This document shows positions 41,201 to 47,614 of a stretch of 64,000 nucleotides of DNA, in pieces (position 1 is the stretch's first letter; the number at the start of each line of letters is the position of its first letter). The DNA is taken from assembly GCF_011050055.1 (NCBI RefSeq), contig NZ_DRGM01000210.1, forward strand, positions 111,610 to 175,609, given 5' to 3'. The stretch comes from Pseudoalteromonas prydzensis. GTDB taxonomy: Bacteria; Pseudomonadota; Gammaproteobacteria; Enterobacterales; Alteromonadaceae. The position numbers and the translations under genes were made by a program. The notes beneath the pieces are model-generated. The model had not been told where the DNA came from and ran no database searches. It worked only from the letters and a program-made list of their open reading frames with translations.

Positions 41201-42345
41201 CACGACACCGCATAATAAGGCGAGTTATCGGATGATGTGTGTAAATCACAAAATGAATCATCATCGCCATGCGTTACGTTGGTTAGTTTACCTGCTTGCA
41301 ATTCGGCAGTGACAAGGCGTAACACTGTTGGTGGGTGTGATAACTTACCCCCGCTTGCAAATAAAGTTGTTTCCGCCATGCCATAACAAGGAGAAATACT
41401 GTCACGGCGAAAACCACAGGCTTTAAATTTCTCAACAAAGCGCTCCAACGTCGTCGATCGAACGGGCTCCGCACCATTTAATGCAGAGCGCCAATGCGAT
41501 AAATCGAGATTTTTTAAATCAGCATCTTTAACTGTATCGACACATAAATCATAAGCAAAGTTAGGCGCACTGGAGGTTACAGCTTTAGTATCACTTAACA
41601 GTTTGAGCCAGCGATACGGCTTTTGTAAAAAGTAAGTCGGATTCATCAAAGCCGCTGGTGCACCAATATAGATCGGATGCAAAATACCAAAAATAAGACC
41701 CATATCATGAAAGTGCGGTAACCAGCTAACAATGCCGGTGGTGTGATCATGGCCAAAGGCTTGCTTCATCATTTCTTGATTATCGAGAATATTGGCTTGG
41801 CTAACCATTACCCCTTTTGGCTCACCCGTTGAGCCAGATGTGTATTGTAGAAAGGCTAATTCGTCAGCTGCTACTTCGCAGTGCTGAAAATCTATAGTGT
41901 CAATTTGATAAGTGGGTTCAGCGTCAGTGGTAAAAATAGCTAAATCAGCCAATAAAGGTTCAGCTTCAAATAATGGACGTGCTATTTCATTAATTTTTTC
42001 TGTGGTCAGTGCACCTTTCGCACCAGCATCAACAACAATAGTTCTTAAACGGTCAATATTTTGATTCTTTTTGGGAGGATAGACAGGAACAGCAACAATG
42101 CCAGCGTACAGACACGCAAAAAATGCCTCCACAAATTCAAAACCAGAATTAAATAGCAATAGCGCCCTATCCCCTTGCGAAAAATGCTCCTGCAAGTGCC
42201 GAGCAATTTGCTTAGCACGTTCATCTAACTGTGCATAAGTGAGTGTTTTACAAGGTTGCTGATCGTCATAAAAGTATTGATATGCAGTGTCACTACCACG
42301 CGTGTTAGCTAATTTAACTAACCTAGCCGCTAAATTTATATTCAT
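32287..42345 (-). CDS. Hybrid PKS/NRPS loading synthetase: FAAL-ACP-KS-AT-ACP-aminotransferase-C-A(Gly)-T
   Basis: The protein has about 3352 aa from the ATG at 42345; the open frame runs 32 codons further upstream but only this start fits the AMP-ligase N-terminus. Domains: fatty acyl-AMP ligase (1-590, LQYTSGSTGEPKG); ACP (GVDS, Ser645); ketosynthase (720-1135, Cys879, His1014, His1054); malonyl-type acyltransferase (1235-1530, GHSVGE Ser1329, AFHS); second ACP (Ser1656); PLP aminotransferase of the glutamate-semialdehyde type (1865-2265, Lys2100 in TYGKIVGGG); condensation (2280-2710, HHLLCDG); adenylation (2730-3230, code DILQLGMIWK, near the Gly code DILQLGLIWK); carrier (GGNS). There is no KR, DH or ER, so the beta-keto group should stay for transamination, as in the mycosubtilin/iturin first enzyme. 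Confidence 0.96.
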   Translation of the reverse strand: MNINLAARLVKLANTRGSDTAYQYFYDDQQPCKTLTYAQLDERAKQIARHLQEHFSQGDRALLLFNSGFEFVEAFFACLYAGIVAVPVYPPKKNQNIDRLRTIVVDAGAKGALTTEKINEIARPLFEAEPLLADLAIFTTDAEPTYQIDTIDFQHCEVAADELAFLQYTSGSTGEPKGVMVSQANILDNQEMMKQAFGHDHTTGIVSWLPHFHDMGLIFGILHPIYIGAPAALMNPTYFLQKPYRWLKLLSDTKAVTSSAPNFAYDLCVDTVKDADLKNLDLSHWRSALNGAEPVRSTTLERFVEKFKACGFRRDSISPCYGMAETTLFASGGKLSHPPTVLRLVTAELQAGKLTNVTHGDDDSFCDLHTSSDNSPYYAVSCGITWHNHTMAIVNTDTNKRCADGETGEIWIKGASVAQGYWGKAALTKEIFQAYIDDNDGPYVRTGDLGFVYHDELFVTGRSKDVLIFRGKNYYPQDIELTVSNANAALDNNGGAAFSIICEQQERLVIVQQVKRTAVRNLDPEAICKDVIQAITEHHGITPYDVVLIKPGRVLKTSSGKIQRQENKRHYLAQQLTPLYQLRGCFESETFAPQSADILRSHSVHEDEQQANLLSLLQSVVAQEVDMDPQLLAVDASFQSLGVDSMKAVRISGELMELHDIELEPTVLYDYPSISQLANYLWQFAAIRTAAISSNAVTMPADIPTFNEAAHSPRDTTNKDIAIIGMACRYPEAESIEAFWQLLCNQQDAIGLPNESRGMLCPHLDNTRLGGYISDIEQFDANLFGISPTEAKHIDPQHRLLLETSYHAIEAAGYAPMQLSGEKVGVYIGISQNDYFLLSQQYEKQNAYLGTGTALSIAANRLSYYYNFSGPSIAVDTACSSSLVALHLAMQSIHSGEIAQALVGGVNLILSDEVTNACENAQMLAKDGRCKTFSDAADGYVRSEGVGCLLLKSLAQAVQDNDPIYGVLKGSAVNQDGRSNGITAPNGLSQQSVIKSALANAQIAAADVQYVEAHGTGTELGDPIEVSALSKVYRPQTSLAEPLTVGAVKANIGHLESGAGIAGVIKTMLCMQHKKIPGQAHAKALNKHIAWHKIALKINRDLQPWPVSSDNGCIAGVSSFGFGGTNAHIICASAPQRAVDSIDLASQTGFYLLPLSAKTPDTLAALLTRYEARLTSASENEFDALIYTAAHLTKCKEAKRAVCGVDRADLLRAMRGLNTTSHLSAAENDKAATNYELVMLFTGQGSQYPAMAKQLYDTQIVFKNALDECDRLLGDRLGESLLTVLYQQSHKQLLEQTNWTQVGLFAVEYATAKLMIHFGATPKLLLGHSVGEYAAACIAQVFSLADAILLIAARGQLMHQLADNGGMFAVRCSEHVAQQVITKCHDNGQTQIAISAYHGASGVVLSGENSALEMAIELLKEQNLTVKQLNTARAFHSPLMEPMLDDFAAVAAQVNYSKPCYPLLSSVTGQLETDALATPQYWIEQITKPVRIDLCVKELEKREHLCVVEVGPKPVLMALLQENLPHLAAEYLPILHSQGADKTRLVTSLGRIFELGIELNWGHIYPQINVQKQPLPAYPFAKTAHWIVPTAKQPALKSTAMQENMQANKSATNISQVVARTELIRDIVLSNLANLLSLPVAAIKTNVPLLEMGVDSLMIMQAVRTYEREFGLEFSVRQFYEELSTVDSLLDYIAQHSDFSPDTDDAQLTSDIALVEQNKPSHSDTTTSSANMGVDQQTIMAICQQQLQAAASVTNDFGRQSIAAVTAQQLGFLQGSAITATASVTPDNMPQQQVKTVAMPENKRATELPASQTRQLHMQHQSPAMQQHFAQLKADYCAKTSVSKKLVAQHRGYLADCRASAGFRLSSKEMLYPIYAKHCEQARLWDIDGNEYIDITMDFGVNLFGHQAEFVTAALAQQLEQGIQLGLASPLACEVAALISELTGLARVTFCNSGTEAVMTALRLARNHTKRDKIVQFSGAYHGHYDGTLAHSVGQGDIEPMCAGVRQSAVNDNLVLDYGSPQALEIIRANAHTIAAVLVEPVQSRYPEIQPWEFLKELRAITAEHGIALIFDEMITGFRAHPGGVQGLVGIQADMATYGKIVGGGLPIGVVAGSADYLDGIDGGAWQYGDQSYPQADTTFFAGTFCKHPMAMASAKAVLSEIKRQGPQLQQRLTDKTSYLKTTLNRFFTDAMIPIQIEAFSSLFRFRFSQNLDMFFYEMLNRGIFIWEGRNCFLSAAHTDADIAIIITAVKDSALSLKAAGYFGSDRDDKTGLNTLPATFPLTEAQQQLLALASKSPEGAFAYHLQAVLKLTGKLDTSRLVTAVDKTVQECTILQYAIDSDTLCHRLVAEHRPQLLVINLQHSDNNIAVATQLQELRYHAFDFNNEVACRFALLRENDNTAYLSVVTHHLLCDGVSLQIILSKVAQHYNNTTTEALAAPVDFSAYVKALDHYKESANYQQDKAFWLAQLAPSMPLQLPTNTAIATTTNYAVSVLTVELNEHTKGNIADLAKQQGCGQFATLLGLYIAWLSKLSQQSMITVGIPCSDRQLLPQADSAESSDSELVGYCTNILPICIDVANISSVRALIKTVQSELLTAFEHQHFPYSALANESLNLPNTLFNLDKVTALPAFTELQLNTMPSNSCYSQFQLSCNLTQFANSWSLTLEYQQDKFTYEQVNHWLSGLIGLFSNAVGTDELNSANCSLLDDVQIATLVTEQCERVDKPLCGDSCIVAFEYAATQYPDNIAITCDGQSLNYSQLNQRVNTFAHYLIEQGIGSGSLVAIALPRRAELIISLLAVLKTGAAFLPLDITFPQARIEYILADAQADLLLCDSFSDSSPIIASNKLPVLDIDTVVLTGLQSSNPDRIIAPLSTAYVIYTSGSTGQPKGVEINHQGLQNLLLAITVQPGIEPTDCWLAVTTIAFDIAMLELFSPLIVGANVLLASEQTCSDPYAITDLIAHFPVSIMQATPTLWRLIINAAPDCLAGIKVLCGGEPLDPALAQAVLSQQGDLWNMYGPTETTIWSAISHIQHSDDITIGSAIANTSLYVMAEDAQSPCLPLPIGVWGELWIGGLGLATGYLQQPVLTAERFVSHVFNRQSHQRLYKTGDRARRLLDGRIELQGRLDQQVKLNGHRIELSEIEHHLRLLFANQDVRVFIKPNNQGQPSLCAYSLEDDSLESVWSVSELRRVLSQSLPSYMVPESICWLTQWPTTPNGKLDTKALPLPTVAMQSAIVRIAPSCATEMSLLQHYLALLKVAVLGTQESFFDCGGNSVLAMQLVSRINLQFKVRVTVGDIFDYPSVAQLALRIDDLLSARAASTEQSQPQVTVVSDIVSGRDISKALDDSSMTEMDL

Positions 42346-42532
42346 TCCATGACCTATTTTTGTTTGCGGCTCACTGCAACACCAAAGCCTAAAATAAAGC
42401 TCTGCACTTCTACAGCTTGGTTGCCTCAGTGTATAAACCACTAAAATTGAAATATAATCAATTACATAGATTCATAACATTACATTAGTTAACGATTGCA
42501 GATCTTGTGATCCGCAAAATATAAGTAACGTA

Positions 42533-42544
42533 TTGAAACTTAAA
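42533..42544 (-). promoter_or_regulatory. Shared 12-bp element upstream of the synthetase operon
   Basis: On the minus strand this reads TTTAAGTTTCAA, identical to the element at 43046-43057 before araC. It lies about 188 bases upstream of the synthetase start, and a TTATAT word follows within about ten bases. Candidate AraC-type binding site or promoter element. Confidence 0.45.
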
Positions 42545-42959
42545 GGTAAACTAACCGCTAAAACCACAAGCTACGCTAATCAACTGCACCTTAACTTTGC
42601 AATAACTTTCATTTAAAACTTGGTATATAAATACCAATAAATAAAGTTACTATGATAAAAATAATTAATATTGCGACTAGAGAGTAGTACAAAAAAACTA
42701 GACCAACATTAACAAAACCAATAATTTACAAATTAACACCAAAAACCACCCTAAAGGCGTATTTATAAGTCAACCCTCAATGCTAAGTTTCATATTACTT
42801 GATCAAACCCTATAGAAACATTACAAGGCATTACATTTTATTAAGAATTGATTAACGCAAAGGTAGTGATTGATTTAAGGCAACAATTAGCTTGAGCTAT
42901 TGCTTACCTCAGCTATTTTCAGGCTTTCTGCGTGGGTATTATTGGACTCTGCAAGTTAC

Positions 42960-42984
42960 GTGACTAAATACGCAGTGACTAAAT
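42960..42984 (+). repeat. 10-bp direct repeat GTGACTAAAT, 15-base period
   Basis: GTGACTAAAT occurs at 42960-42969 and 42975-42984, about 110 bases upstream of araC. Direct repeats are usual for AraC-family sites, but the 15-base period is shorter than typical, so this may be chance. Confidence 0.35.
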
Positions 42985-43045
42985 GTGATGCAGAAATCTA
43001 TCAGATATAAAAAACTCAGATAAATTGCGCAATTTTGTTCAAGTT

Positions 43046-43057
43046 TTTAAGTTTCAA
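43046..43057 (+). promoter_or_regulatory. Shared 12-bp element upstream of araC
   Basis: TTTAAGTTTCAA lies about 40 bases before the araC start and is followed by TTATACT, a possible -10 box. It matches the element at 42533-42544 exactly but points the other way. This suggests autoregulation and control of the synthetase by one factor. Confidence 0.45.
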
Positions 43058-43095
43058 CCTGCTTATACTCAGGCAATAGGTTATTAGTAAAGAGC

Positions 43096-43926
43096 GTGAA
43101 GCAAATGAATCAATTTCAGTACAGCAACGATAAAACATTAAACCAGTTTACCCTGCTTGATGCGAAGATGACTGACTTTAGCTATTCAAAACACGCCCAT
43201 GAAGAATATTCTCTAGGTGTAACTTTGCAAGGTCGGCAAGATTTTTTCAGTCAACGTGCGTTTCACAAAAGCCCTACTGGTGGAGTGATAGTATTTAACC
43301 CAGAAGACGTTCACGATGGTCACTCAGGTTTAACAGAACATCTTGAATACGTGATGCTCTATGTACACCCAAGTGAATTTGAACCAATGTTTAAAGCATT
43401 GGGCTACACTAAAAACGCAGCGCCTAGAGTGGCATCCCCTTTATTAAACAACCCTGTATTAGCGCAGCAAATCCTAGCCCTTAAACGGCTCACAAATAAC
43501 GGCAACTACACACGCATAGATGGCGAAGCTGCGCTGTTTAATATTGCCCATTCGATCATCAAGCAAACCGGCTGCGCTATTGCCGCACTCAGTATCAGCT
43601 CAAAAAAAGACACCTTATTACTTAAGGCAAAAGATTACATCATGGCAAACTTAGTCAATGACATCTCGATCGATGAAATTGCTGCTGCCGCCACGTTGTC
43701 GAAATATCATTTTATTCGTTTATTCAACCAACAATTTGGCATCACACCGCACCAATATGTGTTGAATTGTCGGATCAACCAAGCTCGAAAATACATTGAG
43801 TCTGGCTTTAATGTCTCTCGGGTCGCATTAGATACGGGCTTTGCCGATAACAGTCATTTAAACCGTCACTTCAAACGTGTTTTTGGTTTAACACCCAAAC
43901 AATACCAACTACAACTCTCGCTTTAA
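43096..43926 (+). CDS. AraC-family transcriptional regulator
   Basis: The protein has up to 276 aa with an N-terminal cupin-like sensing domain (HAHEEYSLGVTLQGRQDF, about residues 30-90) and a C-terminal double helix-turn-helix (about 178-276; ISIDEIAAAATLSKYHFIRLF, then LNRHFKRVFGLTPKQY). It starts at GTG 43096 or, three codons later, at ATG 43105; the ribosome-binding signal does not decide. The gene is divergent from the synthetase operon and 16 bases ahead of a LysE-family exporter. AraC-LysE pairs are common as amino-acid efflux units, so it may control only its neighbour. The 12-bp element shared with the synthetase upstream region argues for a wider role. Confidence 0.9.
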   Translation: MKQMNQFQYSNDKTLNQFTLLDAKMTDFSYSKHAHEEYSLGVTLQGRQDFFSQRAFHKSPTGGVIVFNPEDVHDGHSGLTEHLEYVMLYVHPSEFEPMFKALGYTKNAAPRVASPLLNNPVLAQQILALKRLTNNGNYTRIDGEAALFNIAHSIIKQTGCAIAALSISSKKDTLLLKAKDYIMANLVNDISIDEIAAAATLSKYHFIRLFNQQFGITPHQYVLNCRINQARKYIESGFNVSRVALDTGFADNSHLNRHFKRVFGLTPKQYQLQLSL

Positions 43927-43942
43927 ATTACAAGGGTTCACT

Positions 43943-44539
43943 ATGTTAGAAATATTCGCTTATGCCATTGGTATAATGTATACCCCTGGGCCTATAAATT
44001 TGCTCGGTCTGCAAAGTGGTATCAATAATAAAACCACCGCTCACTTAGGCTTTTTTGCCGGTGTAGCCAGTGCGATGCTGTTGTTATTTTTACTTTTAGG
44101 CTATGTGGGGATTGAGTTGATCCCAGCGAAAATACTACCGGTTTTAAGCTTTGCAGGGTGTTTATATATTCTCTATATCGCGGTGAGAATAGCTAAAACA
44201 CAGGTCAACTTTGACAACCAAACCACCAGCACAAAGCCGCTCACCTTTAGTAACGGCCTATTTATGCAACTGCTAAACCCCAAAGCACTAGCGGCAACCT
44301 TGCCAATCACTACCATTCAGTTTCCAGCAGCGGGCATTGCTGGCAGTAGTATTGTGTTGTGGTCATGTATTCTCGCACTATTAGCATTCGGCGCACCGGC
44401 AAGCTACTCACTCGCAGGACAAGCCATAGGTAAACACATGACCAACGCAACGTACTTTAAAATAATAAATTTATTGATGGCCGCATTGCTTGTGGTAGTC
44501 GCGGTAGATATAGCCGTCACGCAAATAGTAGTAAAGTGA
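43943..44539 (+). CDS. LysE/RhtB-family amino-acid exporter
   Basis: The protein has 198 aa and about six membrane helices. The N-terminus has the family motif TPGPINLLGLQSGI and the middle has the LLNPKAL stretch seen in LysE/RhtB proteins. These inner-membrane transporters export amino acids or derivatives. AAGGG lies about seven bases before the ATG, and the 16-base gap from araC indicates an operon. It could relieve amino-acid overload during peptide synthesis or be unrelated to the locus. A terminator follows. Confidence 0.9.
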   Translation: MLEIFAYAIGIMYTPGPINLLGLQSGINNKTTAHLGFFAGVASAMLLLFLLLGYVGIELIPAKILPVLSFAGCLYILYIAVRIAKTQVNFDNQTTSTKPLTFSNGLFMQLLNPKALAATLPITTIQFPAAGIAGSSIVLWSCILALLAFGAPASYSLAGQAIGKHMTNATYFKIINLLMAALLVVVAVDIAVTQIVVK

Positions 44540-44601
44540 TAACGGCAAGGTTTGCCCCAGATTTTTAAACACACCAACTCTGGTCCCTGTCTTATAAACG
44601 C

Positions 44602-44636
44602 AAAAGCCCATATTGAATCAATCAATATGGGCTTTT
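44602..44636. terminator. Bidirectional terminator after lysE
   Basis: A perfect 15-bp inverted repeat (AAAAGCCCATATTGA and complement) with a 5-base loop and T-rich ends lies 60 bases past the lysE stop. It resembles the hairpin at 2952-2979. Confidence 0.88.
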
Positions 44637-44654
44637 CTATAAGTCGTAAGCTTA

Positions 44655-44840
44655 TAAAGAAGAGTGTTATTCAGCGTAAATTAGGTTATAAAAAACCATC
44701 TCGCTGTTGGCAACAATCATGAGCGCTACAAACGGTTAATCACTTTTTATGCTGTAAACTCATGTACTCTAAATTATGGCTCACTGCTTTTTTGTAAAAG
44801 TGTAATTGCTTTAGTACAAATCGTTTTAGCTTGTTCATAA
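44655..44840 (-). pseudogene. Remnant of a paralogue of the small secreted TPR-like protein gene
   Basis: On the minus strand this aligns with 3015-3422. The stretch 44795-44838 matches 3208-3250 at most positions and then runs directly into the region just upstream of the intact gene's ATG. The coding sequence for the signal peptide and N-terminus is therefore gone. No open frame of useful length remains. The conserved upstream region follows to about 44970. Nothing else gene-like is visible between 44840 and 45224. Confidence 0.75.
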
Positions 44841-45224
44841 TGATATTCCTATTAGGTTAGTCGTGTTTGTTGCCGACAACTGAACTTTAGAGTGTTGACT
44901 CAACTTCTACAAACGATATAAATAAACTCAATAGGTGAAGAAAACTAACCCGTAGACTTGAGGCTAATACAAAACAAGTTACACCCCTTATTAAACCTGC
45001 AGTTACGATGTAACTACTACAAAATTTACCTTCATAAAGAGTTTTTAAAACGCATATTCGGCTCTAAAGTTAGCGTATAAAAATCAGCAACTATTTAAGG
45101 TTAATTTTTTAACCCTTATTTAATATTACTAATTGGCTTAATTCCTTTATAATCTTGCTGCTGTCATATTGAGTAAACTAAATTGTCGGCTTTTTAAAAC
45201 TCTATTTAAGGTACGATTTTAGCA

Positions 45225-46595
45225 GTGAAAAACTTTATGTCTGTATTCAGTTGGTATCATGCATCAATTAAGCAAAAAATTGGTGGACTATTTGTTTTTC
45301 TATTAGCGTTTATGTTTTGTGTTATCGTTTTTTCGGCCTATAAAGTCAATCAGATCGAACGTGAAATGCGCGTTGTAGCCTTTTTGGATATTCCGTTAAG
45401 TCAATTGATGCAACAAGTTGAGTTCATAGAACTTGAGCAACACCTGCAATTTGAACAATTTCAACTAAAAAAACAGATGGGTGATAAACCACTCAACCCT
45501 CACCAACAGTTTACTTTTGAAAAACAACAAATAAAAAAATTGCTTGATAAAGCCGTAGCACTGATCAGCCACTCATTAGCATCAAAAGAAGTGGTTTTAC
45601 AAGCTGAAGCTCATCAAAAGGTGGCCAACAAAATTGAAAACTATGCAAAAAAAAGTAACGAGTTCGAAAATTACCTCTCTAATATATACGCTCGAGAGCA
45701 ACTGACTGAACTAGAGCGCCAGCGTGTTGAAGAAATGGCCACAGAACTAGAACATGCACAGAGAAAAATCATACTGCAATTAAATAAATTAACCGCTGAT
45801 GATGCTTATTACACAGATGAACACGAAAAAGACTTTTTATTTGTAAGCACCCTCCTAGGCCTATGCGCAATTATTTTAGGGCTGCTGTTAACTAGCTATA
45901 TTATTCAAATTATTTTACGCCGTATTCAGCGAATTCAATCTAACATCGAGACTTTAAGCACCTCTTTTGAGCATCACGAATTACCATTAGAGCTGCAAAA
46001 TGGTATAAAAACCAAAGATGAATTAGCTGCATTAGAACACGATATCAAAATTGTCATTTCACGCTTAAATCAAGAAATGACCAGCCGTGAGGAAATTGAA
46101 AAACAATTAATAATATTAGCAACACAAGATCGCCTCACCGGTGTATTTAACCGCCATAAATGGGAAGAACAGATAGAAAACCAGATCAATATGGCATCAC
46201 GAAGTGAGTATCAGTTTGCATTAATAATATTAGATATTGATCACTTTAAACAAGTTAACGACCAATTTGGCCATCAAATAGGTGATCGATTATTAAAACA
46301 TCTTGCGACACAATTACAACAGCAAATTCGCACCGAAGATATGATATTTCGTATCGGTGGTGAGGAGTTTGCTATTATTTCCCCCACACAAGATAAGCAA
46401 CAAGCCCATCAACTTGCAGAGCAATTACGAGTGTATATTAATGAATTAGATGAGGTAAGCTTACCTAAAGTGACTGCAAGCTTTGGGGTAACATGTTATC
46501 AGACAGATGACTCGAGTTCAGTTATTTTTAATCGCGCAGATAAAGCACTCTATGAGGCAAAAGCACAAGGTCGTAATTGTATCGTAGTCGCTTAA
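45225..46595 (+). CDS. Membrane-bound diguanylate cyclase (GGDEF)
   Basis: The protein has 456 aa with membrane helices at about residues 17-40 and 203-226 flanking a helical periplasmic sensor region, then a HAMP-like linker and a GGDEF domain (about 290-456). The active site reads RIGGEEF (about 375) with an RTED inhibitory site five residues before it, so the enzyme should make cyclic di-GMP and be product-inhibited. The start is GTG 45225 or ATG 45237, four codons later; AAGG lies 14 bases before the GTG. It stands alone and is probably a host gene. The ligand sensed is unknown. Confidence 0.92.
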   Translation: MKNFMSVFSWYHASIKQKIGGLFVFLLAFMFCVIVFSAYKVNQIEREMRVVAFLDIPLSQLMQQVEFIELEQHLQFEQFQLKKQMGDKPLNPHQQFTFEKQQIKKLLDKAVALISHSLASKEVVLQAEAHQKVANKIENYAKKSNEFENYLSNIYAREQLTELERQRVEEMATELEHAQRKIILQLNKLTADDAYYTDEHEKDFLFVSTLLGLCAIILGLLLTSYIIQIILRRIQRIQSNIETLSTSFEHHELPLELQNGIKTKDELAALEHDIKIVISRLNQEMTSREEIEKQLIILATQDRLTGVFNRHKWEEQIENQINMASRSEYQFALIILDIDHFKQVNDQFGHQIGDRLLKHLATQLQQQIRTEDMIFRIGGEEFAIISPTQDKQQAHQLAEQLRVYINELDEVSLPKVTASFGVTCYQTDDSSSVIFNRADKALYEAKAQGRNCIVVA

Positions 46596-46671
46596 CTTGT
46601 ATAGGCTGTATTAGTTCTGATCAAATTTATATACAGGCTTTACACACATGCAACTACCTGTGGTGATACAG

Positions 46672-47499
46672 TTAACTGGCAAACTCAATACAATATTCTG
46701 CCGGCTCTATTTGTATTTGAGTTGCATAGAAATTTTTGGATAACTGTAAGTTATTTGCCATTTGATCTGAATTAAGCGTGTTGAGGTGAGCCATTAGCGC
46801 TTGGCGCTTTTCGATCCACTCACTAGGAAAGCATGGATTATCAATAAAATGTGATACAGCTCTGAACTCAAAGTAGATAGTTCTTCGTATAGCTGAACCT
46901 TTCTGTCTACCTGATGCATGAACCGTGTTTACATGGTGAATTACCACATCACCTGCATTGGCCGTAATATCCACATACTGTAATTGTGCATTGGATAGCT
47001 GGCGCTTTAAATCACACACACTTGCTTGGCTGCGATGAGATTGCGGGATCACTGTTAACGCCCCTTGCTGCGCTATTGCATCATCTAAATATACCCCCAC
47101 GGTAAAAATAGGCTCTTGAGTTTTCACTGCCATATCACGGTGCCAATCAAATCCGCGTGCATCTAATGAATTTTTTATCACAAGTGACTCATAGCTAGGT
47201 AAAACAGCTTCGCCGATAATAGCCTCAACGTAACTCATTAGTTCGGTTTGCGCTAGCAGATGAGCAAATTGTGGCTGAAATTGAAAAAGTTCATTAACGC
47301 GATAAACAAAAGGCTCATCTGCAGTTTGCATAACAGCAATATTATCAAATGGTAAACCGGCTACATAGTGTGACTGTGCTTGAGCAACTAACTCATCACA
47401 AAAGTGCTGCAGCTTTGTGATTACACTTGGTTTAAGTACTTGTTTAATTTGTACAAACCCCTGCTGCTTAAACCGTTCAACCACTAAATTGGTTTGCAT
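46672..47499 (-). CDS. Phytanoyl-CoA dioxygenase-family Fe(II)/2-oxoglutarate oxygenase
   Basis: The protein has 275 aa. It shows the HxD motif in FDWHRDMAV (His120, Asp122), a distal VHASG histidine near 194 and an RRTIYFE arginine near 205, the usual PhyH-family iron and cosubstrate ligands. Bacterial relatives hydroxylate small molecules or carrier-bound amino acids (for example EctD or SyrB2-like enzymes, though halogenases lack the Asp, which is present here). It is a single gene with its own ribosome-binding site, 2 kb beyond the right duplicate, so it is probably not part of the peptide locus. A tailoring role remains possible. Confidence 0.87.
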   Translation of the reverse strand: MQTNLVVERFKQQGFVQIKQVLKPSVITKLQHFCDELVAQAQSHYVAGLPFDNIAVMQTADEPFVYRVNELFQFQPQFAHLLAQTELMSYVEAIIGEAVLPSYESLVIKNSLDARGFDWHRDMAVKTQEPIFTVGVYLDDAIAQQGALTVIPQSHRSQASVCDLKRQLSNAQLQYVDITANAGDVVIHHVNTVHASGRQKGSAIRRTIYFEFRAVSHFIDNPCFPSEWIEKRQALMAHLNTLNSDQMANNLQLSKNFYATQIQIEPAEYCIEFAS

Positions 47500-47614
47500 A
47501 TTTAATATCTCCTTTTAATATACAGGCACTAAAATTTGTAGTCCGGCGCTATCAATAACCAAACAGACTGTATTTTACTTACTCAACAGTTCAGAAAAGT
47601 AATAAAAAAGCATA

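Larger units (their letters stand above)
42346..43095. promoter_or_regulatory. Divergent intergenic region between the synthetase operon and araC
   Basis: About 750 AT-rich bases with no supportable gene. It contains two copies of TTTAAGTTTCAA and a 10-bp direct repeat, listed separately. Its length and divergent layout suit a shared control region; promoters could not be fixed with confidence. Confidence 0.6.
3724..43926. other. Biosynthetic locus: PKS/NRPS lipopeptide assembly line with tailoring, export and regulation
   Basis: Three synthetase genes (10177-42345) are followed on the same strand by a hydroxylase, serine hydrolase, DUF697-like protein, small membrane protein, ABC exporter and SPFH protein. 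AraC and LysE genes diverge at the far end. The boundaries are my inference: the duplicated segments at 2943-3560 and 44598-44970 lie just outside. Junctions among the three synthetase genes are one base or overlapping, so they are one operon. The downstream accessory genes have gaps of 60-270 bases and at least two internal terminators, so they form sub-operons. Confidence 0.85.
44598..44970 (-). repeat. Right, deleted copy of the duplicated segment bracketing the locus
   Basis: This matches 2943-3560 in order and orientation: terminator hairpin, gene end, gene middle, then the upstream region with TGAACTTTAGAGTGTT. About 170 bases covering the signal-peptide part of the gene and about 50 bases nearer the gene end are missing. 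Confidence 0.75.

Noticed and set aside
10177..42345. Known Pseudoalteromonas bromoalterochromide cluster
   Set aside because: No halogenase, aryl-polyene genes or ammonia-lyase are present, and the loading enzyme is an iturin-type hybrid.
43096..44539. AraC and LysE as certain members of the biosynthetic locus
   Set aside because: AraC-LysE pairs are common stand-alone units; only the shared 12-bp element and position link them, so membership is left open.
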